From Silanimonas sp044377035 (GTDB lineage Bacteria; Pseudomonadota; Gammaproteobacteria; Xanthomonadales; Xanthomonadaceae), in NCBI RefSeq assembly GCF_044377035.1, contig NZ_JBILJW010000018.1:1-64000 (forward strand): DNA of 64,000 bases, written 5' to 3'. The notes under the pieces are model-generated. The model saw nothing but the letters and a program-made list of their open reading frames with translations, was not told where the DNA came from and did not search any database. Shown piece by piece: positions 53,481-61,435 of this stretch. Each line of letters starts with the position of its first letter. Position 1 is the stretch's first letter. The translations under genes and the position numbers were made by a program.

Positions 53481-54020
53481 ATGAATCCCGCGGTGAACCT
53501 CGTGCTCGTCGGCCCCATGGGCGCCGGCAAGACCTCCATCGGCAAGCGCCTCGCCGAGCGCTTCGGCTTGGCCTTCGTCGACCTCGACCACGCCATCGAG
53601 GCGGCCACCGGCGTGCGCGTGGCCGATATCTTCGAACGCGAAGGCGAGGCGGGCTTCCGCGAGCGCGAGGCGCGTCAGCTGGCGATCGAACTCGATGGCG
53701 AGGACAAGCTGGTCGCCACCGGCGGCGGCGCCGTGCTGCGCGAGGAGAGCCGGCGCCTGATGCGCGAACGCGGCTACGTGCTGCACCTCGCGGTGTCGGT
53801 CGAGGAGCAGCTCAAGCGCCTCGCCAACGACCGCGTTCGCCCACTGCTGCAACGGCCCGACCGCGAAGACGTGCTTCGCACGATGGCCGCCACGCGCGCG
53901 CCGCTTTACGACGAAGTGGCCGACTTGCGCTTCGACTCCAGCGGACTGACGCCCTCGCAGGCCTGCGAAAAGCTGGTGCCTCAATTGCGAGACCGTTGGC
54001 TGCGGGCGAGGGCCGCGTGA
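53481..54020 (+). CDS. aroK: Shikimate kinase
   Basis: 179 residues from ATG 53481. Walker A GPMGAGKTSIGKRLA, DLDHAIEAATGVRVADIFEREGEAGFREREARQL (shikimate-site D and RxxE), TGGGAVLREESRRLM and the lid RPLLQRPDREDVL. It phosphorylates shikimate in the chorismate pathway. The stop overlaps aroB by one base (TGATG), the usual aroKB order in gammaproteobacteria. Confidence 0.96.
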   Translation: MNPAVNLVLVGPMGAGKTSIGKRLAERFGLAFVDLDHAIEAATGVRVADIFEREGEAGFREREARQLAIELDGEDKLVATGGGAVLREESRRLMRERGYVLHLAVSVEEQLKRLANDRVRPLLQRPDREDVLRTMAATRAPLYDEVADLRFDSSGLTPSQACEKLVPQLRDRWLRARAA

Positions 54021-55093
54021 TGCGCACGGTCGATGTCGAACTCGGCGCACGCCGCTACCCGATCCACATTGGCCCCGGGCTGCTCGACGACGCACCGCGC
54101 CTCGCAGCACTCGTCCCGGGCCGTCATGTACTCATCGTCAGCGATGCGAACGTCGCGCCGCATTACTTGGCGCAGGTCGAGGCTGCCTTCGCCGGAAAGC
54201 GCGTCGCCAGCCACGTGCTACCGCCGGGCGAACAGGAGAAAACGCTGGCGCGCTTCGGCGAACTGATGTCGGCGCTGGCCGCCCTCGGGGCCAGCCGCGA
54301 CGCGACCCTCATCGCCCTCGGCGGCGGCGTCATCGGCGACATGACCGGTTTCGCCGCGGCCTGCTGGATGCGTGGCGTGCGCTTCGTCCAACTGCCGACC
54401 ACCCTGCTCGCGATGGTCGATTCCTCGGTAGGCGGCAAGACCGCCGTCGACCTGCCCGAGGGCAAGAACCTCGTCGGCGCCTTCCACCAGCCTTCGGCGG
54501 TGATCGCCGACACCGCTACGTTGGCGACGCTGCCGGATCGCGAGCTGCGCGCGGGCCTCGCCGAAGTGATCAAGTACGGCGCGCTCGGCGATGCCGCGTT
54601 CTTCGACTGGGTGCAGGCGAACGCGCAAGCCCTGCTGGATCGCGACGCCGATGCGCTGGCCCACGCCATCGCCACCAGCTGCGCGCACAAGGCCGGCATC
54701 GTCGCCCGCGATGAGACCGAAACCGGCGAACGCATGCTGCTGAACCTCGGCCACACCTTCGGCCACGCCATCGAGGCCGAGCAGGGTTTCGGCGGCCTCG
54801 TGCACGGGGAAGCGGTGGCCGTCGGCATGGTGCTGGCGGCGCGACTGAGCGCTGAACTTGGTCTCGCTCCCGCACAGGACACGGAGCGACTGGTCGCCGC
54901 CCTCGACGCGCTCGGCCTGCCCACGGCCGTGCCGGAAGGCCTCGATCCCGATGCGCTGCTCGCGCGGATGCGGCTCGACAAGAAGAACCTAAGCGGCACG
55001 CTGCGATTGATCCTCTGGCGCGGCGTCGGCCAAGCCTTCGTCGCCACTGGCATCGACGAGGCCGCGGTGCGGAGCATGCTGGCCACGGGCTAG
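54020..55093 (+). CDS. aroB: 3-dehydroquinate synthase
   Basis: 357 residues. PGEQEKTLARFGELM, GGGVIGDMTGFAAACWMRGVRFVQLPTTLLAMVDSSVGGKTAVDLPEGKNLVGAFHQP (NAD and substrate site) and LLNLGHTFGHAIEAEQGFGGLVHGEAVAVGM with zinc-ligand His residues. It converts DAHP to 3-dehydroquinate using NAD and zinc. Coupled to aroK. The DUF2059 gene starts 32 nt downstream. Confidence 0.97.
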   Translation: MRTVDVELGARRYPIHIGPGLLDDAPRLAALVPGRHVLIVSDANVAPHYLAQVEAAFAGKRVASHVLPPGEQEKTLARFGELMSALAALGASRDATLIALGGGVIGDMTGFAAACWMRGVRFVQLPTTLLAMVDSSVGGKTAVDLPEGKNLVGAFHQPSAVIADTATLATLPDRELRAGLAEVIKYGALGDAAFFDWVQANAQALLDRDADALAHAIATSCAHKAGIVARDETETGERMLLNLGHTFGHAIEAEQGFGGLVHGEAVAVGMVLAARLSAELGLAPAQDTERLVAALDALGLPTAVPEGLDPDALLARMRLDKKNLSGTLRLILWRGVGQAFVATGIDEAAVRSMLATG

Positions 55094-55125
55094 ACTTCAG
55101 GCTCCCCCAACAGGAGCTCCAAGGC

Positions 55126-55656
55126 ATGACGTCCTTCCGCCGCACCGCCCTCGCCCTCGCGCTGGCCACCCTCCCCGCCCTCGGTTTCGCCACCACGGCC
55201 ACCGAAACGCCCGTCGCCGCGCCAGCGACCGAGGCGCCCGCCATCGACCCCGCCAAGCAGGCGCTCGTCGCCGAACTGATGCGTACCACCGGCGCCATCG
55301 AGATCGGCAATCAGATCGCCGGCCAGATGGCGCAGAGCTTCAGGCAGCAAGTGCCGGCGGAGATGCACCCGATCATCGACGAGATCTTCGGCAGCCTCGA
55401 CATGCGCGACATGGAAGGCGAGATCGCGGCGCTCTACGCCCGCACCTTCACCGAACAGGAGCTCAAGGACATGCTCGCGTTCTACGAGACGCCCTCGGGC
55501 CGCAGCATGCTGGCCAAGACACCGGCGCTGATGCAGGAGTCGGTGGCGATCGGCCAGGCATGGGGCGCCCGCAAGGCCGAGGCCGTGATCGCGCGGATCC
55601 AGGCGGAGCAGAAGGCGAAGCGCGAAGCCGGCGAAGCCGCCGACGCCAAGGGCTGA
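55126..55656 (+). CDS. Exported DUF2059 protein
   Basis: 176 residues. Signal peptide (TALALALATLPALGFATT), a short Ala/Pro linker, then a helical DUF2059 domain: LVAELMRTTGAIEIGNQIAGQMAQSFRQQ and YARTFTEQELKDMLAFYETPSGRSMLAKTPALMQES, the diagnostic FYxTPxGxxxxxKxP segment. Periplasmic, role unknown. CAGGAG precedes the ATG. It may be read from the aroKB transcript. Confidence 0.88.
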   Translation: MTSFRRTALALALATLPALGFATTATETPVAAPATEAPAIDPAKQALVAELMRTTGAIEIGNQIAGQMAQSFRQQVPAEMHPIIDEIFGSLDMRDMEGEIAALYARTFTEQELKDMLAFYETPSGRSMLAKTPALMQESVAIGQAWGARKAEAVIARIQAEQKAKREAGEAADAKG

Positions 55657-55708
55657 GTTCCAAAGCGGCGGCCCGCCCGAACGGCGCGCCGCCGCCTACA
55701 CTGCGGGC

Positions 55709-57046
55709 ATGGACTGGCTCGACGCCCTGCCCGACACCCGCGTGCTGCGCGACCCCGCGCAGACCGCCGGCTACCGCCACGACGAATCCCACGTGCGCGG
55801 GCCCGAGCCACTCGCCGTGGTGAAGCCACGCTGCCGCGAAGCGCTGCGCGAACTGGTGCGGCGCGCCAGCGATGAAGGCTTCACCCTGGTGCCGCGCGGC
55901 GCCGGCAGCGGCAAGGCCGGCGGCTGCGTGCCCGATGCCCGCAGCGTCGTCGTCGATCTCTCCGATTGGCCGGGCGGCATCACCGTGAACACCGCGAACC
56001 TCACGCTGTCGGCGCCCGCCAGCGCCGGGCTGGCGGCGGTGAAGGAACACGCCGACGCCCGCGGGCTGTGGTATCCGCCGGACCCGAATTCCTGGCCGCT
56101 GTGCAGCTTCGGCGGCTCGCTCGCGACGAATGCCGGCGGCCCGAACGCCTGCAAGTACGGCATGACCCGGCGCTGGGTGCTGAGCGTCGAGGCGCTGATG
56201 GCCGACGGCGAGGTGCATCGCTTCGGCATCGATTCCGTGAAGCAGAACGTCGGCCCGAACCTCGCGCAGCTGATGGTCGGCAGCGAAGGCGTGTTCGGGA
56301 TGATCCTCGGGGCCACCGTCGCGCTGGTCCCCCGGCCCCGCGAGCACCTCACCCTGCTGCTGCCGCTGCCGGACATGGCCTTGCTGCCCGCGCTTCCGGC
56401 GCAGCTGTTCGCGGGCGGCTTCCTGCCGTCGGCGCTCGAGTTCTGGGACTCGGCGGTCCTCGCCGATCTACGCCAGCACGGCACCGACGACGCTCGCCGC
56501 CTGCCCGGCGAGGCGCTCGTGCTGCTGGAGTTCGACGACCCCGGCTGCTCGCACACGGGCTTCCTCGAACCGCTGCTCGACGCGCTCGGCCCGTTGGCGG
56601 CCGACGCGCAAGTGGCCACGACCGGCGCGCAGCGCGAGGCGCTGTGGGCGGTGCGGCGGATGACCAGCGTGCACCTGAAGCAGCGCTTCCCGCGCAAGGT
56701 GAGCGAGGACGTCGTCGTTCCCCGCGACCGACTGCCCGAGTTCTTCGCGCGGCTCGCGGCACTGGACGCGAAGACCGTGAGCTACGGCCACCTCGGCGAC
56801 GGCAACCTGCACGTGAACCTCCTGCAGGCCGGCGAACTGGACGGCGCGGCTCTCGACGCGGCACTCGACCCGCTGTTCGCGCTGTGCATCGAACTCGGCG
56901 GCACGCTGTCCGGCGAGCACGGCATCGGCCTCGCGAAGCGCGAGGCCTTCCTCAAGCACGCCGATCCGTTCGCCATCGCGGCCCTGCGCGGCATCAAGCA
57001 GGCGCTCGATCCGAAAGGCGTGTTCAACGCGGGGAAAGTCTTCTGA
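55709..57046 (+). CDS. FAD-binding oxidase, D-lactate/glycolate dehydrogenase-like (GlcD family)
   Basis: 445 residues. VAO-type FAD domain: LVPRGAGSGKAGGCVPDARSVVVDLS, YPPDPNSWPLCSFGGSLATNAGGPNACKYGMTRRWV and NLAQLMVGSEGVFGMIL. C-terminal FAD-oxidase domain with VSYGHLGDGNLHVNLL and LSGEHGIGLAKREAFLKH (catalytic-site His residues). It oxidises a D-2-hydroxyacid, and which one is not readable. There is no glcE/glcF iron-sulfur partner nearby, so it probably works alone. Confidence 0.88.
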   Translation: MDWLDALPDTRVLRDPAQTAGYRHDESHVRGPEPLAVVKPRCREALRELVRRASDEGFTLVPRGAGSGKAGGCVPDARSVVVDLSDWPGGITVNTANLTLSAPASAGLAAVKEHADARGLWYPPDPNSWPLCSFGGSLATNAGGPNACKYGMTRRWVLSVEALMADGEVHRFGIDSVKQNVGPNLAQLMVGSEGVFGMILGATVALVPRPREHLTLLLPLPDMALLPALPAQLFAGGFLPSALEFWDSAVLADLRQHGTDDARRLPGEALVLLEFDDPGCSHTGFLEPLLDALGPLAADAQVATTGAQREALWAVRRMTSVHLKQRFPRKVSEDVVVPRDRLPEFFARLAALDAKTVSYGHLGDGNLHVNLLQAGELDGAALDAALDPLFALCIELGGTLSGEHGIGLAKREAFLKHADPFAIAALRGIKQALDPKGVFNAGKVF

Positions 57047-57130
57047 GGCATTCGGACGCGCAAGCGTCCATCACCCGGCCCGCAACGAGGCTGGCCCGCC
57101 CCGTCACTGTCCGAGCAAGCTTTCCGGCGG

Positions 57131-57480
57131 TCGATCCGAAGGGGACATCCATGTCCCTCGGATCGATCGCTCATCCTAAGCGCCCCCTTCGGGGCTTTCG
57201 CCTCGACGGCGCGCTGGGGCTCCTTATTCGCCTCGCTGCGGGCCGAGTGCTGGCGCTGCGCGTTCGTCGCACGCCGAAGCCATGCTGCGACGGTGCGCCT
57301 CGCTGAACCGCCGCTCTCCGCTCGAAAGCGAGGCGAAGGACGTGGAGCGCCGCGTCCGCGGGCCGGCGGGCCAGCGACAAGCGAGCCAAGGATGGCGAGC
57401 ACGCGGCTCGGGGCAGGACAGTCCCGAGTCCGCGAAGAGCGGCCTGCCGAACCCGCGTGGCAGGCGCGACAACGCGATAA
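57131..57480. repeat. Gene-free 456-nt gap holding a candidate extragenic repeat element
   Basis: 57047-57502 has no coding frame I trust. It contains an imperfect palindrome (57131-57166: TCGATCCG and GGGACAT with their complements, closing on CATCCATG), the hairpin GCCCC/GGGGC followed by TTT at 57182-57198, and a smaller GCCAAGGATGGC hairpin near 57386-57397 on the opposite strand. The words GCGAGGCGAA and AGGATG recur in inverted orientation in the two halves. This looks like two diverged, facing copies of a short extragenic repeat. Confidence 0.45.
57182..57198 (+). terminator. Possible terminator after the FAD oxidase
   Basis: GCCCC-CTTC-GGGGC stem-loop followed by TTT, 136 nt past the FAD oxidase stop. 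The short stem and short T-run make it weak. It may be part of the surrounding extragenic element. Confidence 0.35.
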
Positions 57481-57502
57481 TGCGCCGACCACGGAGAACC
57501 CC

Positions 57503-57991
57503 ATGCCCTACACCCCCATCACCGGCACCCTCGGCTACGTGCTCTCGCCGGACGGCAGGCAGGTGCTGATGGTCCACCGCAACGCGCGGCCCGGCGACGA
57601 GCATCTCGGCAAGTACAACGGTCTCGGCGGCAAGCTCGAAGCCGACGAGGACGTGGCCGCCGGCATGGCGCGCGAGATCCACGAGGAAGCCGGCCTCACC
57701 GTCACCGCGATGGAACTGCGCGGAACCATCAGCTGGCCGGGCTTCGGCAAGAACGGCGAGGACTGGCTCGGCTTCGTCTTCCTGATCACCGCCTTCGAGG
57801 GCGAGGCACCGACGCGCAATGTCGAGGGCGACCTCGAATGGGTGCCGCTCGATCGCCTGATGGACCTGCCGATGTGGGAAGGCGACCGCCACTTCCTGCC
57901 GCTGGTGTTCGACGGCGACCGCCGGCCCTTCCACGGCGTGATGCCCTATCGCGACGGCCGCATGGTGCGCTGGGCCTACTCGAGGTTCTGA
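57503..57991 (+). CDS. Nudix hydrolase, 8-oxo-dGTP diphosphatase-like
   Basis: 162 residues. Complete Nudix box G-x5-E-x7-REUxEExGU: GGKLEADEDVAAGMAREIHEEAGL. Preceding HLGKYNGLGGKLE and following LRGTISWPGFGKNGEDWLGFVFL resemble MTH1/MutT-type enzymes that hydrolyse oxidised nucleotides. Other substrates are possible. CGGAGAACCCC before the ATG supplies the ribosome site. Confidence 0.88.
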   Translation: MPYTPITGTLGYVLSPDGRQVLMVHRNARPGDEHLGKYNGLGGKLEADEDVAAGMAREIHEEAGLTVTAMELRGTISWPGFGKNGEDWLGFVFLITAFEGEAPTRNVEGDLEWVPLDRLMDLPMWEGDRHFLPLVFDGDRRPFHGVMPYRDGRMVRWAYSRF

Positions 57992-58057
57992 AGCGGCGCT
58001 TGCCGACCGCCGCGCGACGCCCTAGCGTGGCGCGGAACCCTTCGTGGACAAACGCCC

Positions 58058-58876
58058 ATGGCGTGGTTGATCGACCTCTTGCTCGCGCTGCTGTGGATCG
58101 GCGGCAGCATCGGCCTCGTGCTCGTCGTGCATGCGGCCGGTCGGCGCTGGATCGCACCTCCCCCAACCCTCGAAGGCGCGCCGCCCGCCGCCGACGGCCA
58201 TGACCATCCGCCCGCCGTGCGCGATGCCGCGCAGGTGATCGGGCTGCGCACCGCGGCGTTGTTCGGCGTGATCCTCGCGATGGTGTATGCGCAGGAACTG
58301 GGCCAGTACCAGCAGGTGCGCGAGGGCCTCTCCAGCGAGGCCGTGGCCATCGCCGACGTCTTCCACGACGCCGGGCGCTACGGCGGGGACCTCGCCGAGC
58401 CGGTGCAGTCCGCCATGCGCGACTACGTGCGCTTCGTCGTCGACCGCGAGTGGCGGCTGCTTGGCACGGAAAGGCGCCTCTCCCGCCGCGCCTGGGAAGC
58501 GCGCGAACGGGCCTATGCGGCAGTACTCGACGCCCTGCCCGCGACGCCGCGCGAAGTGGCGCTGCGCGAGCGGATGCTGGCCCGCCTCGGCGTGATCGCG
58601 GAACACCGCCACCTGCGCGAGGAATGGGCCGCGCAGGGCTTCAGCATGGTGTTCTGGTTGCCCGCGCTGGCCGGGCTGGTGCTCGTGACCCTGCCGCTCT
58701 GCGTGTTCCCGCCCACGCGGCCCACCCGCCTGCTGCTGGCGAGCCTCGGGGCCTACGCGGGCCTCGTGCTCTTTTTCGTGCAGGCCTTCGCCAGTCCCTT
58801 CGCCTATCCGCTGCACGACCCGCCGGGCGCCTTCGAGCGCCTGCTGGAAAACGACTTCGACGCCCGCGCGCCCTGA
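58058..58876 (+). CDS. DUF4239-like membrane protein
   Basis: 272 residues. Membrane helices at the N-terminus (LIDLLLALLWIGGSIGLVLVVH), near residue 70 (GLRTAALFGVILAMVYAQ) and two near the C-terminus (MVFWLPALAGLVLVTLPLCVF; LLLASLGAYAGLVLFFVQAF). The soluble part EGLSSEAVAIADVFHDAGRYG...AMRDYVRFVVDREW matches the bestrophin-like DUF4239 family. Role unknown. Confidence 0.78.
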   Translation: MAWLIDLLLALLWIGGSIGLVLVVHAAGRRWIAPPPTLEGAPPAADGHDHPPAVRDAAQVIGLRTAALFGVILAMVYAQELGQYQQVREGLSSEAVAIADVFHDAGRYGGDLAEPVQSAMRDYVRFVVDREWRLLGTERRLSRRAWEARERAYAAVLDALPATPREVALRERMLARLGVIAEHRHLREEWAAQGFSMVFWLPALAGLVLVTLPLCVFPPTRPTRLLLASLGAYAGLVLFFVQAFASPFAYPLHDPPGAFERLLENDFDARAP

Positions 58877-58910
58877 GGCGCGCTACCGCAGCGGCCGCTG
58901 AGCGCGACGC

Positions 58911-60167
58911 CTAGTCCTGCGCCCGAAGCCACGCCGCGCGGACCCGCGGGCCCTGCGCGGTGGGCTCGGTCCACGCCACCATCGCGACGTCGCCGCCGGT
59001 GGCCGCGAGGCGCGGATGCCCGAGCTGGCGGCCCGGTGGCAATGCCACCACGTCGCGGCGCGCGATCACGCGGCCGCTGGCATCGAGTTCGGCCACGCGG
59101 AGCACCGCACCACGCCCGTCACTGCCGACCCAGCTGGCGAGGAAGCCGCCGTCGCGCCACGGCGCCACATCGACGCGCCCCAGCACCGACTCGCCGGCCT
59201 CGAGCACCACGGGTGCGGCGAACGCCGCGCCTGCGCGCGGACTGATCGCCAGTTTCACCTCGAGCGGGCCCGTCGCCATCGTCGGCCACAGCACCGCGAG
59301 CGCGTCGCGGTTCACCGCCGCGGCCGGGCCGTTCACCGGGCAGCCCGGCATGCGCCAGGCGTCGTCATGCACGGTGGTCGGGGCCGACCACTGGCCGTCG
59401 CGGGAACGCCGCAGCATGGCGATGTCGCGGATGCCTTCGGCGTGGTCGCGGTACACCGCGATGGCCTCGCCGCCGCGACGCACGAGATCGGTCTGGCAGC
59501 AGGAGCAGGTGTCGGCATCGAGCTTCGCGCCCTCGCGCGCCACGCCATCGCGCCCAACCACCGCGCTGCGCAGCGTCATCGGGCCCTCTTCGTGGCCGTG
59601 GTGGTCTGCGCCGTGTCCGCTCGCATGGCTTCCATGGCTGCCGTGCACGGTGTCCTGGCGGCCATCGAGCCACACCATCAGCACGCGGTCGCCACCATCG
59701 GGCAACAACGAGACGAAGCCGTGCTGCACGGGCTGGCCGTCGTCGTTGACCTTCACCGGCGGCTGCCACGTGGCGCCGCCGTCGAGACTGCGCTGCAGGT
59801 GGATGTCGTAGGCGTAGGTCGAACCCGCCGACTTCCGCAGGGTGAAGCTCACCCAATCGCCGTTGTCGAGGACGGCGAGCGAGGGGAAATCGGCCCAGTT
59901 CACGAACCAGTCGTCGCCGCGGGCGACGGTGGCCTGTGCGGTCGGCTCGGCGGCGCGCGGCGCATCGAAGCGCGCGACGTGCAGCTCGGCCTCGGCACCT
60001 TGCTTCTGCTGCCATGTCAGCGCGAAGCTGCCTTCGCGCGTCGACGTGAGGCTCGGCTGCGCGCTGTTCGGCCCCGGCGTCCACGCCAGCGGCTCGACCT
60101 GCACGGCCAGCGCCGGCAGCGCGAAGACGGCGAGCGCGAGGCCCAGTGCGAGCCCGCGCCGGTTCAT
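58911..60167 (-). CDS. Exported BNR/sialidase-like beta-propeller with His-rich loop and CxCC motif
   Basis: 418 residues from ATG 60167 (MNRRGLALGLALAVFALPALA signal peptide). Asp-box-like repeats (SLDGGATWQPPVKV and others) suggest a beta-propeller as in BNR/sialidase proteins. Between blades lies a His-rich stretch (GSHGSHASGHGADHHGHEEG), followed by DADTCSCCQTDLVRRGG. Both look metal-binding. True sialidase activity is doubtful, because the catalytic Arg triad/FRIP motif is not evident. The ATG overlaps the HAD gene stop. Confidence 0.75.
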   Translation of the reverse strand: MNRRGLALGLALAVFALPALAVQVEPLAWTPGPNSAQPSLTSTREGSFALTWQQKQGAEAELHVARFDAPRAAEPTAQATVARGDDWFVNWADFPSLAVLDNGDWVSFTLRKSAGSTYAYDIHLQRSLDGGATWQPPVKVNDDGQPVQHGFVSLLPDGGDRVLMVWLDGRQDTVHGSHGSHASGHGADHHGHEEGPMTLRSAVVGRDGVAREGAKLDADTCSCCQTDLVRRGGEAIAVYRDHAEGIRDIAMLRRSRDGQWSAPTTVHDDAWRMPGCPVNGPAAAVNRDALAVLWPTMATGPLEVKLAISPRAGAAFAAPVVLEAGESVLGRVDVAPWRDGGFLASWVGSDGRGAVLRVAELDASGRVIARRDVVALPPGRQLGHPRLAATGGDVAMVAWTEPTAQGPRVRAAWLRAQD

Positions 60168-60874
60168 GCGTCCCAACCGGCCAGCACGGCGGGTACCGCG
60201 CCGGCATTCGGTACGCTGGCGAAGCGCGGATGCGCCGGGTCGATCTCGGCGCGATCCAGCGCCCAGACCAGCGGATACGGCACGTGGATGCCCCAGCCGC
60301 CCAGCGCCAGCACCGGCGCGATATCGGATTTCTGCGAGTTGCCGACCATCGCGAACTCCGCAGGCGACACGTCGAACTCCTTGAACAGCCGCGCGTAGCT
60401 CTTTTCGTCCTTCTCGCTGACGATCTCGATGCGCTGGAACAGGTCGGCGAGGCCCGACGCAGCGACCTTCCGCTCCTGATGGAAGAGGTCACCCTTGGTG
60501 ATCAGCACCACGCGATGCGTGGCCGCCACGGCCTCGACGGCGGCGCGCACGCCGGGCAGCAGCTCGACGGGATGCTGCAGGATCGATTTGCCGAGGCCCA
60601 CGATGCGGTGCAGGTCGGCGGCGCTGATGCGCTCGCCGCTCAGGGCAATGGCGGTCTCGATCATCGAGAGCGTCATGCCCTTGGCGCCGTAACCGAACAG
60701 CTTGATGTTCTCGCGCTCGGTGGCGAGCAGGCGCTCATGCACGCCGGCGTCGGCGAGGTCGACGTAGCCACCGACGATGCGCTCGAACTCCGCGTGCGCC
60801 TCGTGGAAATAGGTTTCGCTGTGCCAGAGGGTGTCGTCGGCATCGAAACCGACCAGGGTGATGCTCCGAGCCAC
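60164..60874 (-). CDS. HAD-superfamily hydrolase
   Basis: 236 residues. Motif I GFDADDTLWHSE (nucleophile and acid/base Asp), motif II VLITKGDLFHQERKV, motif III Lys in SEKDEKSYARLF, and motif IV MVGNSQKSDIAPVLALGGWGIHVPY. Members of this subgroup are phosphatases of small phosphorylated metabolites; the substrate is unknown. ATGA overlap with the BNR-like gene and a 4-nt gap from DUF1993. Confidence 0.88.
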   Translation of the reverse strand: MARSITLVGFDADDTLWHSETYFHEAHAEFERIVGGYVDLADAGVHERLLATERENIKLFGYGAKGMTLSMIETAIALSGERISAADLHRIVGLGKSILQHPVELLPGVRAAVEAVAATHRVVLITKGDLFHQERKVAASGLADLFQRIEIVSEKDEKSYARLFKEFDVSPAEFAMVGNSQKSDIAPVLALGGWGIHVPYPLVWALDRAEIDPAHPRFASVPNAGAVPAVLAGWDA

Positions 60875-60878
60875 GGCC

Positions 60879-61400
60879 TCAGCCCTGCCCCATGCCGACC
60901 GGTCCGAGGTAATCGGCCTTGCCCAGCGGAACGCCGGCGTGGCGAAGCAGGGCGTAGGTGGTCGTCACGTGGAAGTGCACGTTCGGCAGGATGAAGGCGA
61001 ACAGGTAGTCGAGGCCCTTGAAGTGCAGGTCGCCGCGGGCTCGGGTGGGCACGGTGATGTCGCGCGTCTCCGCCCCCTCGAAGGCCACGACCGGCACCGA
61101 GCCGATGTAGGCGATGGTGCGCTCGACACGGTCGATGAGCTGTTCGAAGGTGGTTTCGCTGTCGTCGAACTTCGGCGCCTCGCCGCCGGTCATGCGACCA
61201 ACGCTGTTCTTCGCGATGTCGGTGGCGATCTGCACCTGCCGCGTCATCGGGAACATGTCCGGGGCGAGGCGCATGCCGAGCAGCACCGCCGGGTCCCATC
61301 CCTGCGCACGGGCGTGGGCCTCGCCTTTGGCGAGGATGTGCTTCAGCTGCGTCAGGGTGCGGACAAGGGCGGGTACGGTCAGGGTGTGCATGGGCGTCAC
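60879..61400 (-). CDS. DUF1993 protein
   Basis: 173 residues: LTVPALVRTLTQLKHILAKGEAHARAQGWDPAVLLGMRLAPDMFPMTRQVQIATDIAK, then GLDYLFAFILPNVHFHVTTTYALLRHAGVPLGKADYLG. This is the DUF1993 pattern (DinB-like helical bundle; PDMFPxxxQVQ and PNxxFHxxxAYxILRxxG). Function unknown. It heads a probable three-gene minus-strand unit with HAD and BNR-like genes and diverges from the esterase-BVMO gene. Confidence 0.87.
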   Translation of the reverse strand: MTPMHTLTVPALVRTLTQLKHILAKGEAHARAQGWDPAVLLGMRLAPDMFPMTRQVQIATDIAKNSVGRMTGGEAPKFDDSETTFEQLIDRVERTIAYIGSVPVVAFEGAETRDITVPTRARGDLHFKGLDYLFAFILPNVHFHVTTTYALLRHAGVPLGKADYLGPVGMGQG

Positions 61401-61435
61401 TGGAGATGGACAGGGGTGCAGTGTAAATCGTCACC

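Noticed and set aside
58911..60167. Genuine exo-alpha-sialidase
   Set aside because: Only Asp-box-like repeats are visible; the FRIP motif and catalytic Arg/Tyr/Asp set are not, so I call it BNR-like only.
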